From Acinetobacter sp. B51(2017) (GTDB lineage Bacteria > Pseudomonadota > Gammaproteobacteria > Pseudomonadales > Moraxellaceae), in contig NZ_PJRJ01000027.1 of NCBI RefSeq assembly GCF_003711395.1, positions 1 to 38,943 of the forward strand: a stretch of 38,943 nucleotides of DNA, in the 5' to 3' direction. A program made the position numbers and the translations under genes. The notes under the pieces were generated by a model. The model searched no databases. It saw only the letters and a program-made list of their open reading frames with translations, and was not told the DNA's origin. This document shows positions 1 to 7,246 of this stretch, in pieces (positions within the stretch are counted from its first letter, which is position 1; each line of letters opens with the position of its first letter).

Positions 1-2
1 AG

Positions 3-194
3 AACTGGCTGTTTGCTGGCTCGCTGCGCAGTGGCCAACGAGCTGCCAATATCATGACTTTAATCCAGTCAGCAAAGCTCAATGGCTTGGATCCGTATGC
101 CTATTTAAGTGATGTGCTGAAAAGGCTGCCGACACACAAAGTGACCCAAATTGAAGAATTACTGCCACACCGGTGGCAACCCGACCAAAATTAA
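3..194 (+). CDS. IS66-family transposase (TnpC), C-terminal fragment
   Basis: The window opens inside an open frame that reads NWLFAGSLRSGQRAANIM, then SAKLNGLDPYAYLSDVL and ends LLPHRWQPDQN. This is the typical C-terminus of the large IS66-family DDE transposase, including the 'AYLxDVLxRLP' and 'LLPHxW' motifs. Only about 63 codons are visible; the catalytic core and the small accessory ORFs of IS66 elements would lie to the left of the window. The terminal inverted repeat follows directly after the stop. Whether the whole element is intact cannot be judged here. Confidence 0.9.
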   Translation, partial: NWLFAGSLRSGQRAANIMTLIQSAKLNGLDPYAYLSDVLKRLPTHKVTQIEELLPHRWQPDQN

Positions 195-205
195 AAAATA
201 GGTAT

Positions 206-225
206 GGGGTTCAGCGGATGCTTAC
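206..225 (+). mobile_element. Right terminal inverted repeat of an IS66-family element
   Basis: Just after the transposase stop the sequence reads ggggttcagcggatgcttac. Its reverse complement begins GTAAGC, the usual start of IS66-family terminal repeats. IS66 elements normally create an 8-bp target duplication, which would be gtttctgc at 226-233. The left copy lies outside the window, so the duplication is not confirmed. Confidence 0.75.
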
Positions 226-262
226 GTTTCTGCAAGCGAAGATATAGGATTAAAGTATAAAA

Positions 263-286
263 AAAGCCTACAAGAAGTAGGCTTTT
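263..286 (-). terminator. Intrinsic terminator after the small secreted-protein gene
   Basis: The arms AAAGCCTAC (263-271) and GTAGGCTTT (277-285) form a hairpin with a 5-nt loop, flanked by A and T runs on either side. It lies just downstream of the leftward gene at 304-702 and could also stop rightward transcription leaving the IS element. Confidence 0.8.
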
Positions 287-303
287 ACAGCATAACAATA
301 TGC

Positions 304-702
304 TTATTTTTTCTGAGCCGCTTGCGCTTGTTCAGTTAATTTTTGCAGTTTTGTCACCAATGACGTACCAAAACAAGCTTTTAACTCTTGGTTTTGTTTT
401 TGTACAAAGGCAAGGGTAGATGGGCTTTTCTTTTGGTTAATGGCACTTTGAATTTGCCATTTTTGGTCGTTGGTGAGTTTACCATCAGCATTTACTGCGC
501 AAGTACAGTACTTTGTCACTTCTGCTGCGGTTAACTTACCACTTTTTTTAGTTTCTTCTTTACAAACATTCACTAAAGCATTTTTAACATTAGTACTTTT
601 ATATGCTTGTTGTAAATTATCTTGCGCTTGTGCGCCCGTTGCAAAAGCTGCAACAGTTGCCAATACAGCGCCAGCAAGAATGTTTGATTTTAAAATTTTC
701 AT
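304..702 (-). CDS. Small secreted cysteine-containing protein of unknown function
   Basis: A 132-residue protein not recognised as a named family. The start at 702 is chosen because a Sec signal peptide begins there (MKILKSNILAGAV..., likely cleavage after ATGAQA near residue 26) and a GAGG ribosome site precedes it; longer readings would run back into queC. The mature part carries four cysteines (one in NVCKEE, two in KYCTCAVN, one in ACFG), which could form two disulfides in the periplasm, and ends in a Gln/Ala/Lys-rich helix. It lies 16 bp downstream of queC on the same strand and may share its transcript, but nothing suggests a role in queuosine synthesis. Function unknown. Confidence 0.8.
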   Translation of the reverse strand: MKILKSNILAGAVLATVAAFATGAQAQDNLQQAYKSTNVKNALVNVCKEETKKSGKLTAAEVTKYCTCAVNADGKLTNDQKWQIQSAINQKKSPSTLAFVQKQNQELKACFGTSLVTKLQKLTEQAQAAQKK

Positions 703-718
703 AGCCTCTACCTTATTC

Positions 719-1387
719 TTACGGTATATAACGTGTTGGGTCAGCAACGCCAGCGTCATCAAAACCTTGTTTACGGAGACGGCAACTGTCACAAGTGCCA
801 CAAGCACGTCCTTGGTCATCTGCTTGGTAGCAAGATACCGTTTGACTGTAGTCTACGCCATGTTCTAGGCCTAAGCGAATAATATTTGCTTTGGATAAAT
901 GTAACAAAGGTGTTTCAAATTTAAGTGGTTTACCTTCTACGCCAACCTTGGTGGCAAGGCGTGCCATATTGGCAAATGCTTCAATAAACTCAGGACGACA
1001 ATCTGGATAACCTGAATAATCGACCGCGTTAATGCCAATCACAATAGCTTCGGCATCAAAGACTTCTGCTGCGGCTAGGGCATACGATAAGAAGATGGTA
1101 TTACGTGCTGGCACATAAGTAATTGGAATGCCTTCTTCTTCATGGTCAGGCACATCAATACTATGGTCGGTGAGGGCTGAGCCACCTAAATTACCCAAGT
1201 CAATGTTAATGACACGATGCTCAACACCTGCGGCTTGAGTCATGGCTTTGGCAGCATCTAACTCTGTGGTTGAACGCTGACCATACATAAAACTTAACGC
1301 GATACATTCATAACGCGCCTGTGCCCAAGCTAAACAAGTGGTTGAGTCAAGGCCGCCAGATAACAACACAATGGCACGAGGGCGCAT
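719..1387 (-). CDS. queC: 7-cyano-7-deazaguanine synthase QueC
   Basis: QueC converts 7-carboxy-7-deazaguanine to preQ0 with ATP and ammonia, in the queuosine tRNA modification pathway. The protein (222 residues from this start) begins with the PP-loop ATP-binding motif [10 protein letters not shown] and ends with the zinc-binding cysteines at about 186, 196, 199 and 202 (SCYQ...CGTCDSC). [13 protein letters not shown] and [13 protein letters not shown] are further QueC signatures. The ATG at 1385-1387 is preferred over one two codons upstream, because the GGAG ribosome site is correctly spaced only for the inner ATG. It follows queE by about 20 bp in a queE-queC unit. The later enzyme QueF is encoded far away at 26900. 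Confidence 0.97.
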   Translation of the reverse strand: MRPRAIVLLSGGLDSTTCLAWAQARYECIALSFMYGQRSTTELDAAKAMTQAAGVEHRVINIDLGNLGGSALTDHSIDVPDHEEEGIPITYVPARNTIFLSYALAAAEVFDAEAIVIGINAVDYSGYPDCRPEFIEAFANMARLATKVGVEGKPLKFETPLLHLSKANIIRLGLEHGVDYSQTVSCYQADDQGRACGTCDSCRLRKQGFDDAGVADPTRYIP

Positions 1388-1411
1388 ATTCATTCTCCAA
1401 AATTGAGTTAA

Positions 1412-2122
1412 TTAACGACCGGTTTCGTCATTCCAAAGTAATTTATGCAATTGCAATTGGAAACGAACTGGGAGACGGTCATCTAAAATCCATTGCGCAA
1501 GGTCACGTGCCAGTTGTGGCATACGTACCGCGCCTTTTTCGACTGCAAAGGCAGGTGAGAACCATACTGTACTCACTTTATCTGCCAGTTGATATTGCTC
1601 AAGCTGCTGTTTTGACCATTCGTAATCTTCACGATTACAAATCACGAATTTAATTTGATCATGTGAGTTTAAATGATCCAAATTACTCAGCAAGTTTCGT
1701 GCAACTTCGCCTGAAGTTGGGGTTTTTAAATCTAAAACTTTTGAAACACGCATATCGACTTTAGCAACATCTAAAGCGCCACTGGTCTCTAAAGAGACCT
1801 GACAGCCTAAATCTGCTAAACGCTGCATAAGCGGGAGAGCATTGGGCTGAGCCAGTGGCTCACCGCCAGTCACGCAGACGTGTGGTGTGCCAAAATCAAG
1901 TGTGGTTTGGATAATCTGTTCTAAGGATTGACGTTCACCACCTTCAAATGAATAGGTGGTATCACAATAGCTACAACGCAGTGGGCAACCCGTTAAACGG
2001 ATAAACACCGTAGGCAGACCTGCGCTATTGGCTTCACCTTGTAATGAATAAAAGATCTCAGTGATGCGTAAACCCGCAGATGGATCAGAAACAGGGATAG
2101 CAGAAGATCGAAGCGTATTCAT
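1412..2122 (-). CDS. queE: 7-carboxy-7-deazaguanine synthase QueE (radical SAM)
   Basis: QueE rearranges 6-carboxytetrahydropterin to 7-carboxy-7-deazaguanine, the step before QueC. The 236-residue protein has the radical-SAM iron-sulfur triad C46-x3-C50-x2-C53 (GCPLRCSYCDTT), an N-terminal substrate and cofactor region (ITEIFYSLQGE), and the VTGGEPLAQ motif that contacts SAM. It is the first gene of a leftward queE-queC pair. The ribosome site before the ATG is weak. I looked for a preQ1 riboswitch in the short leader and saw none. The upstream gap also carries the dapD terminator. Confidence 0.97.
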   Translation of the reverse strand: MNTLRSSAIPVSDPSAGLRITEIFYSLQGEANSAGLPTVFIRLTGCPLRCSYCDTTYSFEGGERQSLEQIIQTTLDFGTPHVCVTGGEPLAQPNALPLMQRLADLGCQVSLETSGALDVAKVDMRVSKVLDLKTPTSGEVARNLLSNLDHLNSHDQIKFVICNREDYEWSKQQLEQYQLADKVSTVWFSPAFAVEKGAVRMPQLARDLAQWILDDRLPVRFQLQLHKLLWNDETGR

Positions 2123-2159
2123 AACAAAATTAACCGAGAGAGAAATAACAAGATATAAA

Positions 2160-2193
2160 AATAAAAATCCCTACGACCTATGCTGGTCGTAGA
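2160..2193 (-). terminator. Intrinsic terminator of dapD
   Basis: The arms CTACGACC (2171-2178) and GGTCGTAG (2185-2192) enclose a 6-nt loop. Read leftward, the hairpin is followed by GGATTTTTATTTTT. It lies about 40 bp past the dapD stop and separates dapD from the queE promoter. Confidence 0.85.
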
Positions 2194-2232
2194 GACAAGG
2201 AACGATTAAGCTCCGTAGAGAAATACGATGAA

Positions 2233-3054
2233 TTAGTCGTCACGTAATAAATCGTTTAAACTGGTTTTGGCACGCGTTTTCGCGTCTACTTTTTTCACGA
2301 TAATCGCAGCATATAAGCTATATGTACCGCATTTAGACGGTAAGCTACCAGCAACAACAACAGAGCCTGCAGGGACACGGCCATAGTGAATTTCGCCAGT
2401 TGCGCGGTCATAAATCTTGGTCGATTGACCAATAAACACGCCCATTGAAATCACAGAACCTTCTTCAACAATCACGCCTTCAACAATTTCAGAACGTGCA
2501 CCGATGAAGCAGTTATCTTCAATAATAGTTGGATTGGCTTGTAATGGCTCTAGTACACCACCAATACCAACACCACCCGATAAATGTACGTTTTTACCAA
2601 TTTGTGCACATGAACCTACAGTTGCCCAAGTGTCGACCATTGTGCCTTCATCGACATAAGCACCAATGTTGACATAAGATGGCATTAAAATCACGCCTTT
2701 GGCTTGGAATGAACCGCGACGCGCCACAGCAGGCGGTACCACACGTACCCCAGCGTCTTTAAATTGTGCTTCAGTCCAACCCGTGAATTTGGTATCTACT
2801 TTGTCGTAGAACTGCAAATCACATGATTCAATTGGCTTGTTGTCATTTAATTTAAAAGATAATAATACCGCTTTTTTCAACCACTGATGAACAACCCATT
2901 CACCGTCAATTTTTTCTGCAACACGTAATGTACCGTTGTCTAAACCTGTAATCGCTTGTTCAACTGCTGTACGTACTTCAACTGGGCAATCCGCTGCGCT
3001 GAAGTTAGCACGGTCTTCAAAAGCTTGTTCAATAATTGTTGAAAGCTGCGACAT
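2233..3054 (-). CDS. dapD: 2,3,4,5-tetrahydropyridine-2,6-dicarboxylate N-succinyltransferase DapD
   Basis: DapD transfers succinyl from succinyl-CoA to tetrahydrodipicolinate in the succinylase route to meso-diaminopimelate and lysine. The start at 3054 gives 273 residues, the usual size, and begins [15 protein letters not shown]. The N-terminal helical domain is followed by the region [13 protein letters not shown] and by left-handed beta-helix hexapeptide repeats ([45 protein letters not shown]). The C-terminus has [20 protein letters not shown]. Monocistronic, with its own terminator. An alternative start 10 codons upstream would only add a basic/acidic tail unlike the family. Confidence 0.97.
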   Translation of the reverse strand: MSQLSTIIEQAFEDRANFSAADCPVEVRTAVEQAITGLDNGTLRVAEKIDGEWVVHQWLKKAVLLSFKLNDNKPIESCDLQFYDKVDTKFTGWTEAQFKDAGVRVVPPAVARRGSFQAKGVILMPSYVNIGAYVDEGTMVDTWATVGSCAQIGKNVHLSGGVGIGGVLEPLQANPTIIEDNCFIGARSEIVEGVIVEEGSVISMGVFIGQSTKIYDRATGEIHYGRVPAGSVVVAGSLPSKCGTYSLYAAIIVKKVDAKTRAKTSLNDLLRDD

Positions 3055-3358
3055 GATCTTTTCTTCCAGAAAAAAATTTTTCAAGATTTTACACTATATT
3101 TTGGCAAAAGCAGACGAAAAATGAGCGAATAGGCAAAATTTACTCAACTTTGCAAGTCAACTTAAGCTGTATAAGCGCTAGAGTATATTTAATCAGGCTG
3201 CTGATTTAAAATTTTTTTACTTATCAAGAGTTAATGTCATTTGTATCAAAAGATAACAAAAAATAATCATTTTTCGGGTGAAATTTACTCAAAAAACATC
3301 ATATTATGTGCTGCATAACAATAGATGATCACAAAAAGCTCATTTTGAGGAGAATAAA

Positions 3359-4078
3359 ATGAAATTACGTATGCTTGTTGCAGCAGCCGCTTTAGCGACC
3401 GCAGGTTCTGTAATGGCTGACTCGTCAGTTGTACATGATGGTTATCAATTTAACGGTAATCAATTAATTCCATCAGGCGTACGTGCTGAAGTGGGTACAA
3501 CTGGTTACGGTGGTGCTTTAGTTTGGACTGCAAACCCAAAAGTCGATGTAGTACTCGGTTATAACGGTGGTGACATTTCGTGGTCAGATGACGTTTCTGT
3601 AGATGGAACCAAGTATGATGCCGATATGGACAATAATGTTACTTATTTAAATGCGCAAATCCGTCCATGGTCAAACTGGTTCTATATGGCGGCAGGTGTA
3701 GGTTACATCGACTCTAAATATGATTTAAAAGGCCGTCCAGGTAGTGATGGTGAAATCAAGTTAGATGGTAAAACCTTTGGCGCTGACGTTGGTAATGTGG
3801 TAGGTAAACTGAAATACGGTAACGATATTGCACCGTATGCAGGTATTGGTTTCTCACCAGCAATCAATAATCGTTGGGGCGTATTTGGTGAAATCGGTGC
3901 TTACTACACAGGTAATCCTGAAGTAACACTGTATAACACAGGTAATCCAGGTGCTTTAGATGTGAATGGTACGACAACAGCAGCTGAAGCATTGGCCAAT
4001 CAACGTAATAAATTACAAAATGATGATGAATATGAATGGTTACCAGTGGCTAAGCTAGGTCTAAGCTTCCGCTTCTAA
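3359..4078 (+). CDS. carO: CarO-type outer membrane channel protein
   Basis: CarO is an Acinetobacter eight-stranded outer membrane beta-barrel linked to uptake of basic amino acids such as ornithine and to carbapenem susceptibility. The 239-residue protein has a signal peptide (cleavage after A20, VMADSS). It matches remembered CarO sequence over long stretches: GVRAEVGTTGYGGAL, LGYNGGDISWSDDVSV, GVFGEIGAYYTGNP. It ends in a C-terminal Phe (LGLSFRF), the usual barrel-assembly signal. A strong GAGGAG ribosome site precedes the ATG. The loop regions near residues 120-140 and 195-215 differ from the A. baumannii variants I recall, as expected for surface loops. Single gene with its own UUCG-loop terminator. 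Confidence 0.93.
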   Translation: MKLRMLVAAAALATAGSVMADSSVVHDGYQFNGNQLIPSGVRAEVGTTGYGGALVWTANPKVDVVLGYNGGDISWSDDVSVDGTKYDADMDNNVTYLNAQIRPWSNWFYMAAGVGYIDSKYDLKGRPGSDGEIKLDGKTFGADVGNVVGKLKYGNDIAPYAGIGFSPAINNRWGVFGEIGAYYTGNPEVTLYNTGNPGALDVNGTTTAAEALANQRNKLQNDDEYEWLPVAKLGLSFRF

Positions 4079-4090
4079 TCCATATATGCT

Positions 4091-4118
4091 AAAAAAACGA
4101 GCTTCGGCTCGTTTTTTT
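4091..4118 (+). terminator. Intrinsic terminator of carO
   Basis: A perfect 12-bp stem, AAAAAAACGAGC (4091-4102) with GCTCGTTTTTTT (4107-4118), closes a TTCG tetraloop 12 bp after the carO stop. Because of the A and T tails it can work in both directions and so also serves the leftward gene ending at 4133. Confidence 0.95.
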
Positions 4119-4132
4119 ATGTCTAGCTGATT

Positions 4133-4522
4133 TTAAGCTTGATTGGCTTGATATTCATTAATCACTTCTAAAGCAGCACGAAAGGCTTCTTGTGTTGCTG
4201 GCGCGCCGCAGTACGGTAAGCTATGCAATAACACTTCTTGAATTTCTTCTACAGTTGCACCGTTATTTAAAGCACCGCGGACATGGCCTTTAAGTTCAGT
4301 TGGACTTTTTTGCGCGGTTAAAAAAGCGATGGTGATTAACGAACGATATTTGCGCGGTAGTACGCCTTCACGTTGCCACGTTGAACCCCAAGCATGTTCA
4401 TTAATCCAGTCTTGTAGCGGCTGAGTAAATGGTACGGTATTGTCTTGTGCACGTTTGACAAAACTTGCTCCCATTACCTCAGTACGGACTTTTAAGCCAT
4501 TGTCATAATCTTGTTGTGACAT
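4133..4522 (-). CDS. Carboxymuconolactone decarboxylase family protein
   Basis: A 129-residue protein of the AhpD/CMD fold. It most resembles gamma-carboxymuconolactone decarboxylase (PcaC), which decarboxylates 4-carboxymuconolactone in the protocatechuate branch of the beta-ketoadipate pathway. Motifs seen are PRKYRSLITIAFL, ELKGHVRGALNNGAT and LLHSLPYCGAPATQEAF; there is only one cysteine, so it is not an AhpD-type CxxC peroxidase partner. The start at 4522 has a good GAGGG ribosome site; an upstream start would add eight residues. It lies 130 bp beyond the CoA-transferase genes, separated by a hairpin and an inverted repeat, so it may be independently expressed. The true substrate is not shown by the sequence. 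Confidence 0.85.
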   Translation of the reverse strand: MSQQDYDNGLKVRTEVMGASFVKRAQDNTVPFTQPLQDWINEHAWGSTWQREGVLPRKYRSLITIAFLTAQKSPTELKGHVRGALNNGATVEEIQEVLLHSLPYCGAPATQEAFRAALEVINEYQANQA

Positions 4523-4582
4523 ACATCCCTCAATATTTTTGATCATTTTAAAAGCAATCTGAGTGTAAACCTTGTGTTAGAT

Positions 4583-4606
4583 TACGACTACACCGCAAAA
4601 GTCGTA
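4583..4606. promoter_or_regulatory. Inverted repeat upstream of the CMD-family gene (possible operator)
   Basis: TACGACT (4583-4589) is repeated inverted as AGTCGTA (4600-4606) across a 10-nt spacer, about 60 bp upstream of the leftward CMD start. The perfect 7-bp arms and position suggest a regulator site. The regulator is unknown. Confidence 0.4.
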
Positions 4607-4613
4607 GATCAAC

Positions 4614-4646
4614 ATCAAGCAGCATAGTGCTGCTTGATCGTTTTTT
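4614..4646. terminator. Hairpin after the CoA-transferase genes
   Basis: The arms ATCAAGCAGCA (4614-4624) and TGCTGCTTGAT (4628-4638) close a 3-nt loop. The T run (4641-4646) follows on the plus strand, although both neighbouring genes read leftward. For the leftward operon it is therefore a 3'-end hairpin without a U tract, either a processing or stabilising element or a block against rightward antisense transcription. Confidence 0.6.
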
Positions 4647-4653
4647 GGCTAGA

Positions 4654-5301
4654 TTAAGCGGCTTTTAGGTTTTGCGTATTTAAGGCTACGCCTGTGGCTG
4701 CTTGAATTTGCTCAAGTGACACATTTTCAGCCAGTTCAATCAGTTCAACGCCATGTGCTGTGATATCCATCACACCAAGGTCAGTGATAATACGCTGTAC
4801 CACGCCTTTACCCGTTAATGGTAGGGCACATTGCGCTACAATTTTCGGGCTGCCGTCTTTGGCACAGTGTTCCATCAGGACCACAACTTTTTGTACGCCT
4901 GCGACCAAATCCATGGCACCGCCCATACCCTTGACTTTTTTGCCTGGAATCATCCAATTGGCAAGATCGCCAGTTTGTGACACTTCCATCGCGCCTAAAA
5001 TCGCAATATTGACATGACCGCCACGGATCATGGCAAAAGATTCTGAGCTTGAGAAAAATGCTGCACCTTTGCGTGCGGTCACGGTTTGTTTACCAGCATT
5101 AATTAAATCGGCATCGACGGTGTCTTGGGTCGGAAATTCATCAATCCCCAATAAACCATTTTCAGATTGTAACCAAACGTTAATGCCTTCGGGTAAGTAG
5201 TTAGCAACCAGGGTCGGTAAGCCAATGCCCAAATTGACATAGAAGCCGTCTTCAAGTTCAAGGGCAGCACGCGCCGCCATTTGATTACGTGTCCAAGCCA
5301 T
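4654..5301 (-). CDS. 3-oxoacid (acetoacetate) CoA-transferase subunit B
   Basis: Beta subunit of a two-subunit succinyl-CoA:3-oxoacid CoA-transferase. The 215-residue protein has the catalytic SENG motif with Glu47 ([10 protein letters not shown]), whose carboxylate forms the enzyme-CoA thioester, the NLGIGLPT motif at residues 23-30, and [19 protein letters not shown]. ScoB of acetoacetate metabolism and PcaJ/CatJ of the ketoadipate pathway are close paralogs. The neighbours fahA and maiA release acetoacetate, so acetoacetate activation is the favoured role. It starts 3 bp after the alpha subunit gene with an AGGCGGAGG ribosome site, so the two are translated together. Confidence 0.93.
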   Translation of the reverse strand: MAWTRNQMAARAALELEDGFYVNLGIGLPTLVANYLPEGINVWLQSENGLLGIDEFPTQDTVDADLINAGKQTVTARKGAAFFSSSESFAMIRGGHVNIAILGAMEVSQTGDLANWMIPGKKVKGMGGAMDLVAGVQKVVVLMEHCAKDGSPKIVAQCALPLTGKGVVQRIITDLGVMDITAHGVELIELAENVSLEQIQAATGVALNTQNLKAA

Positions 5302-5304
5302 GAT

Positions 5305-6006
5305 TTAAGCCTCCGCCTTTAACGTCATTTGTTCGATACGTTTTTCAGGTGTTGCATTTAAGACAATACGATTAACGTAGATACCCGGTAAATGGATATC
5401 ATCTGGATCAATCTCGCCAATTTCAACGATTTGTTCTACTTCGGCAATGGTAAATTTACCTGCCATGGCACACTCAGGGTTAAAGTTACGCGCGGTTTTA
5501 CGAAACACTAAGTTGCCTGCTTTGTCGGCTTTATAGGCTTTAATCAAAGCCACATCTGCCGTTAAAGACGGCTCTAAAATATAGTCTTTACCATTAAATT
5601 CACGTACTTCTTTGCCTTCGGCAATTAAAGTACCCACGCCTGTTTGGGTATAAAATGCTGGAATACCTGCACCACCGGCACGTAACTTTTCTGCGAGCGT
5701 TCCTTGTGGGGTGAGCTCGACTTCAAGCTCACCATTTAAGTATTGACGTTCAAATTCTTTGTTTTCACCCACATAAGATGAAATCATTTTCTTAATTTGT
5801 TTGGTTTGTAGCAATTTACCTAAACCAAAATCATCCACACCGGCATTGTTTGAAATACAAGTTAAACCCGTAACACCGGTATTTTTAAGCGCTTCAATTA
5901 AGGCTTCAGGAATACCACATAAACCAAAACCACCCACAGCGAGGGTCTGATGGTCAGCCACGATATCTTGTAGTGCTACATCGGCACTGGCAACCAATTT
6001 ATTCAT
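5305..6006 (-). CDS. 3-oxoacid (acetoacetate) CoA-transferase subunit A
   Basis: Alpha subunit of the same CoA-transferase (233 residues). The CoA-binding glycine loop is [11 protein letters not shown] at residues 23-33; other family landmarks are [45 protein letters not shown] (in part) and GKTARN-like [16 protein letters not shown]. Together with the B subunit it would load CoA from succinyl-CoA onto acetoacetate, the end product of fumarylacetoacetase, giving acetoacetyl-CoA for thiolysis. It lies 3 bp after the VOC gene and 3 bp before subunit B, within one tight leftward operon starting at fahA. Confidence 0.93.
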   Translation of the reverse strand: MNKLVASADVALQDIVADHQTLAVGGFGLCGIPEALIEALKNTGVTGLTCISNNAGVDDFGLGKLLQTKQIKKMISSYVGENKEFERQYLNGELEVELTPQGTLAEKLRAGGAGIPAFYTQTGVGTLIAEGKEVREFNGKDYILEPSLTADVALIKAYKADKAGNLVFRKTARNFNPECAMAGKFTIAEVEQIVEIGEIDPDDIHLPGIYVNRIVLNATPEKRIEQMTLKAEA

Positions 6007-6009
6007 GAC

Positions 6010-6591
6010 TTATGCATCCACCTTAGCTGAAGCTGAATTGTTATCTAATTCAGACGCATGTAAGAAATGAGTATGATGTGGCGCACGTTTGGTTTTGCTC
6101 CATTCTTCAAGCATTTCATATTTCATTTCTTCAGTAATCATGGCAATTTTTGCCGGTGCAGCAGGGTCGTCGTAGGCCAATTCTAAGCGGTGACCATTTG
6201 GATCAAAGAAGTAAATTGAATGGAAAATACCGTGATTGGTAATGCCTAAAACATCCACACCATTTTCTTCAAGATGTGCTTTAGCAGCCACTAAAGCATC
6301 ACGATCTTTGACTTTAAGCGCAATATGTTGCACCCATTTTGGCGTGTTTTCATCGCGACCCATTTCAGGTTGGGTTGGCAATTCAAAGAAAGCTAAAACG
6401 TTACCATTGCCAGCATCTAAAAATAAATGCATATATGGATCAAAGGCCTTGGTTGATGGCACATAATCTTCAGCAAAGGCCAAAATAAAATCCATATTCA
6501 GGTTTTTTTTGTACCACTCTACGGTTTCTTTGGCATCTTTACAGCGGTAAGCGACATGGTGAATCTGTTCAATTTGAATGGTCATGGTCAA
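6010..6591 (-). CDS. VOC (glyoxalase/extradiol dioxygenase fold) metalloprotein, candidate ring-cleavage enzyme
   Basis: A 193-residue protein with two beta-alpha-beta-beta-beta modules of the vicinal oxygen chelate fold. The expected four metal-ligand positions are filled: H12 (IHHVAYRC), E70 (LAFFEL), H89 (VQHIALKV) and E137 (HRLELAY); H124 in GIFHSIYFFDPNGH lies next to the site. Such sites serve glyoxalases, epimerases and extradiol dioxygenases. It is third in the fahA-maiA-VOC-CoA-transferase operon, between enzymes acting after and around homogentisate ring opening, while no classical homogentisate 1,2-dioxygenase gene is in the window. A ring-cleavage or isomerase role is inference. 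AAGGAT ribosome site supports the first ATG. Confidence 0.88.
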   Translation of the reverse strand: MTMTIQIEQIHHVAYRCKDAKETVEWYKKNLNMDFILAFAEDYVPSTKAFDPYMHLFLDAGNGNVLAFFELPTQPEMGRDENTPKWVQHIALKVKDRDALVAAKAHLEENGVDVLGITNHGIFHSIYFFDPNGHRLELAYDDPAAPAKIAMITEEMKYEMLEEWSKTKRAPHHTHFLHASELDNNSASAKVDA

Positions 6592-6607
6592 TATCCTTAT
6601 TTATTGT

Positions 6608-7246
6608 TTATGCCGCATCGGCTTGGTTTTCAGGCGCTGCATGTTGAAATGGCGCCAAGCTTAAGCAATGCTGATAGATGGCATGAATTTTTGGGTATAC
6701 GCTGACATCAATGTTAAAGCGTAGGGCATTGTAGATTTGTGGAATCAAGCAGCAATCTGCCAAGGTGGCCTGATCGCCAAAGCAGAATTTACCATTTGAG
6801 TCTTTGAGCTGAGCTTCTAAACCTTTTAAACCAAGCTCAACCCAATGGCGATACCATGCCGATTTTTGCTCATCGCTGATTTGCAATTCATTGGATAGAT
6901 ACTGCAACACACGTAAGTTATTGATCGGATGAATATCGCAAGCAATGCTTTGACTAAAAGCACGAATCAAAGCACGTTGTTTAGGGTCTTGTGGCAGCAG
7001 TGCAGTTTCAGGATGTACTTCATCTAAGTATTCCAAAATACTTAAAGATTGCGTCAGAATAAAACCGTCATCATCAAGTGCAGGCACAAGTTCATTGGGG
7101 TTAATGGCTTGGTAAGCCGGCGCATGTTGCTGCCCGCCATCTTTAACCAAGTGCACCGGTAGCACATCGGCGTTTAAACCTTTCAGGTTTAGGCCAATGC
7201 GTACCCGATAAGCGGCTGAACTGCGAAAATAACTATACAGCTTCAC
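6608..7246 (-). CDS. maiA: Maleylacetoacetate isomerase (zeta-class GST)
   Basis: MaiA isomerises maleylacetoacetate to fumarylacetoacetate using glutathione. The protein begins KLYSYFRSSAAYRVRIGLN, with the zeta-class SSxxxRVRI active-site motif, then INPNELVPALDDDG and the glutathione-contact segment LTQSLSILEYLDE; the C-terminal all-helical GST domain includes GDQATLADCCLIPQIYNA. I choose a GTG start at 7246, which gives the usual 212 residues and has a GAGGAAG ribosome site inside the end of fahA. The reading frame is open further upstream but has no family similarity. The gene overlaps fahA by 14 bp, implying translational coupling. Confidence 0.95.
   Translation of the reverse strand: MKLYSYFRSSAAYRVRIGLNLKGLNADVLPVHLVKDGGQQHAPAYQAINPNELVPALDDDGFILTQSLSILEYLDEVHPETALLPQDPKQRALIRAFSQSIACDIHPINNLRVLQYLSNELQISDEQKSAWYRHWVELGLKGLEAQLKDSNGKFCFGDQATLADCCLIPQIYNALRFNIDVSVYPKIHAIYQHCLSLAPFQHAAPENQADAA

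Noticed and set aside
470..868. A 132-codon plus-strand frame over queC and the secreted-protein gene
   Set aside because: It crosses two well-supported leftward genes and their gap, and has no recognisable domain.
2123..2232. Possible preQ1 riboswitch before queE
   Set aside because: The short leader shows no preQ1 aptamer pattern; the only hairpin present reads as the dapD terminator.
4654..6006. CoA-transferase as PcaIJ/CatIJ of the ketoadipate pathway, suggested by the nearby PcaC-like gene
   Set aside because: Subunits are close paralogs, but the operon with fahA and maiA produces acetoacetate and lacks all other pca/cat genes, so acetoacetate activation is preferred.
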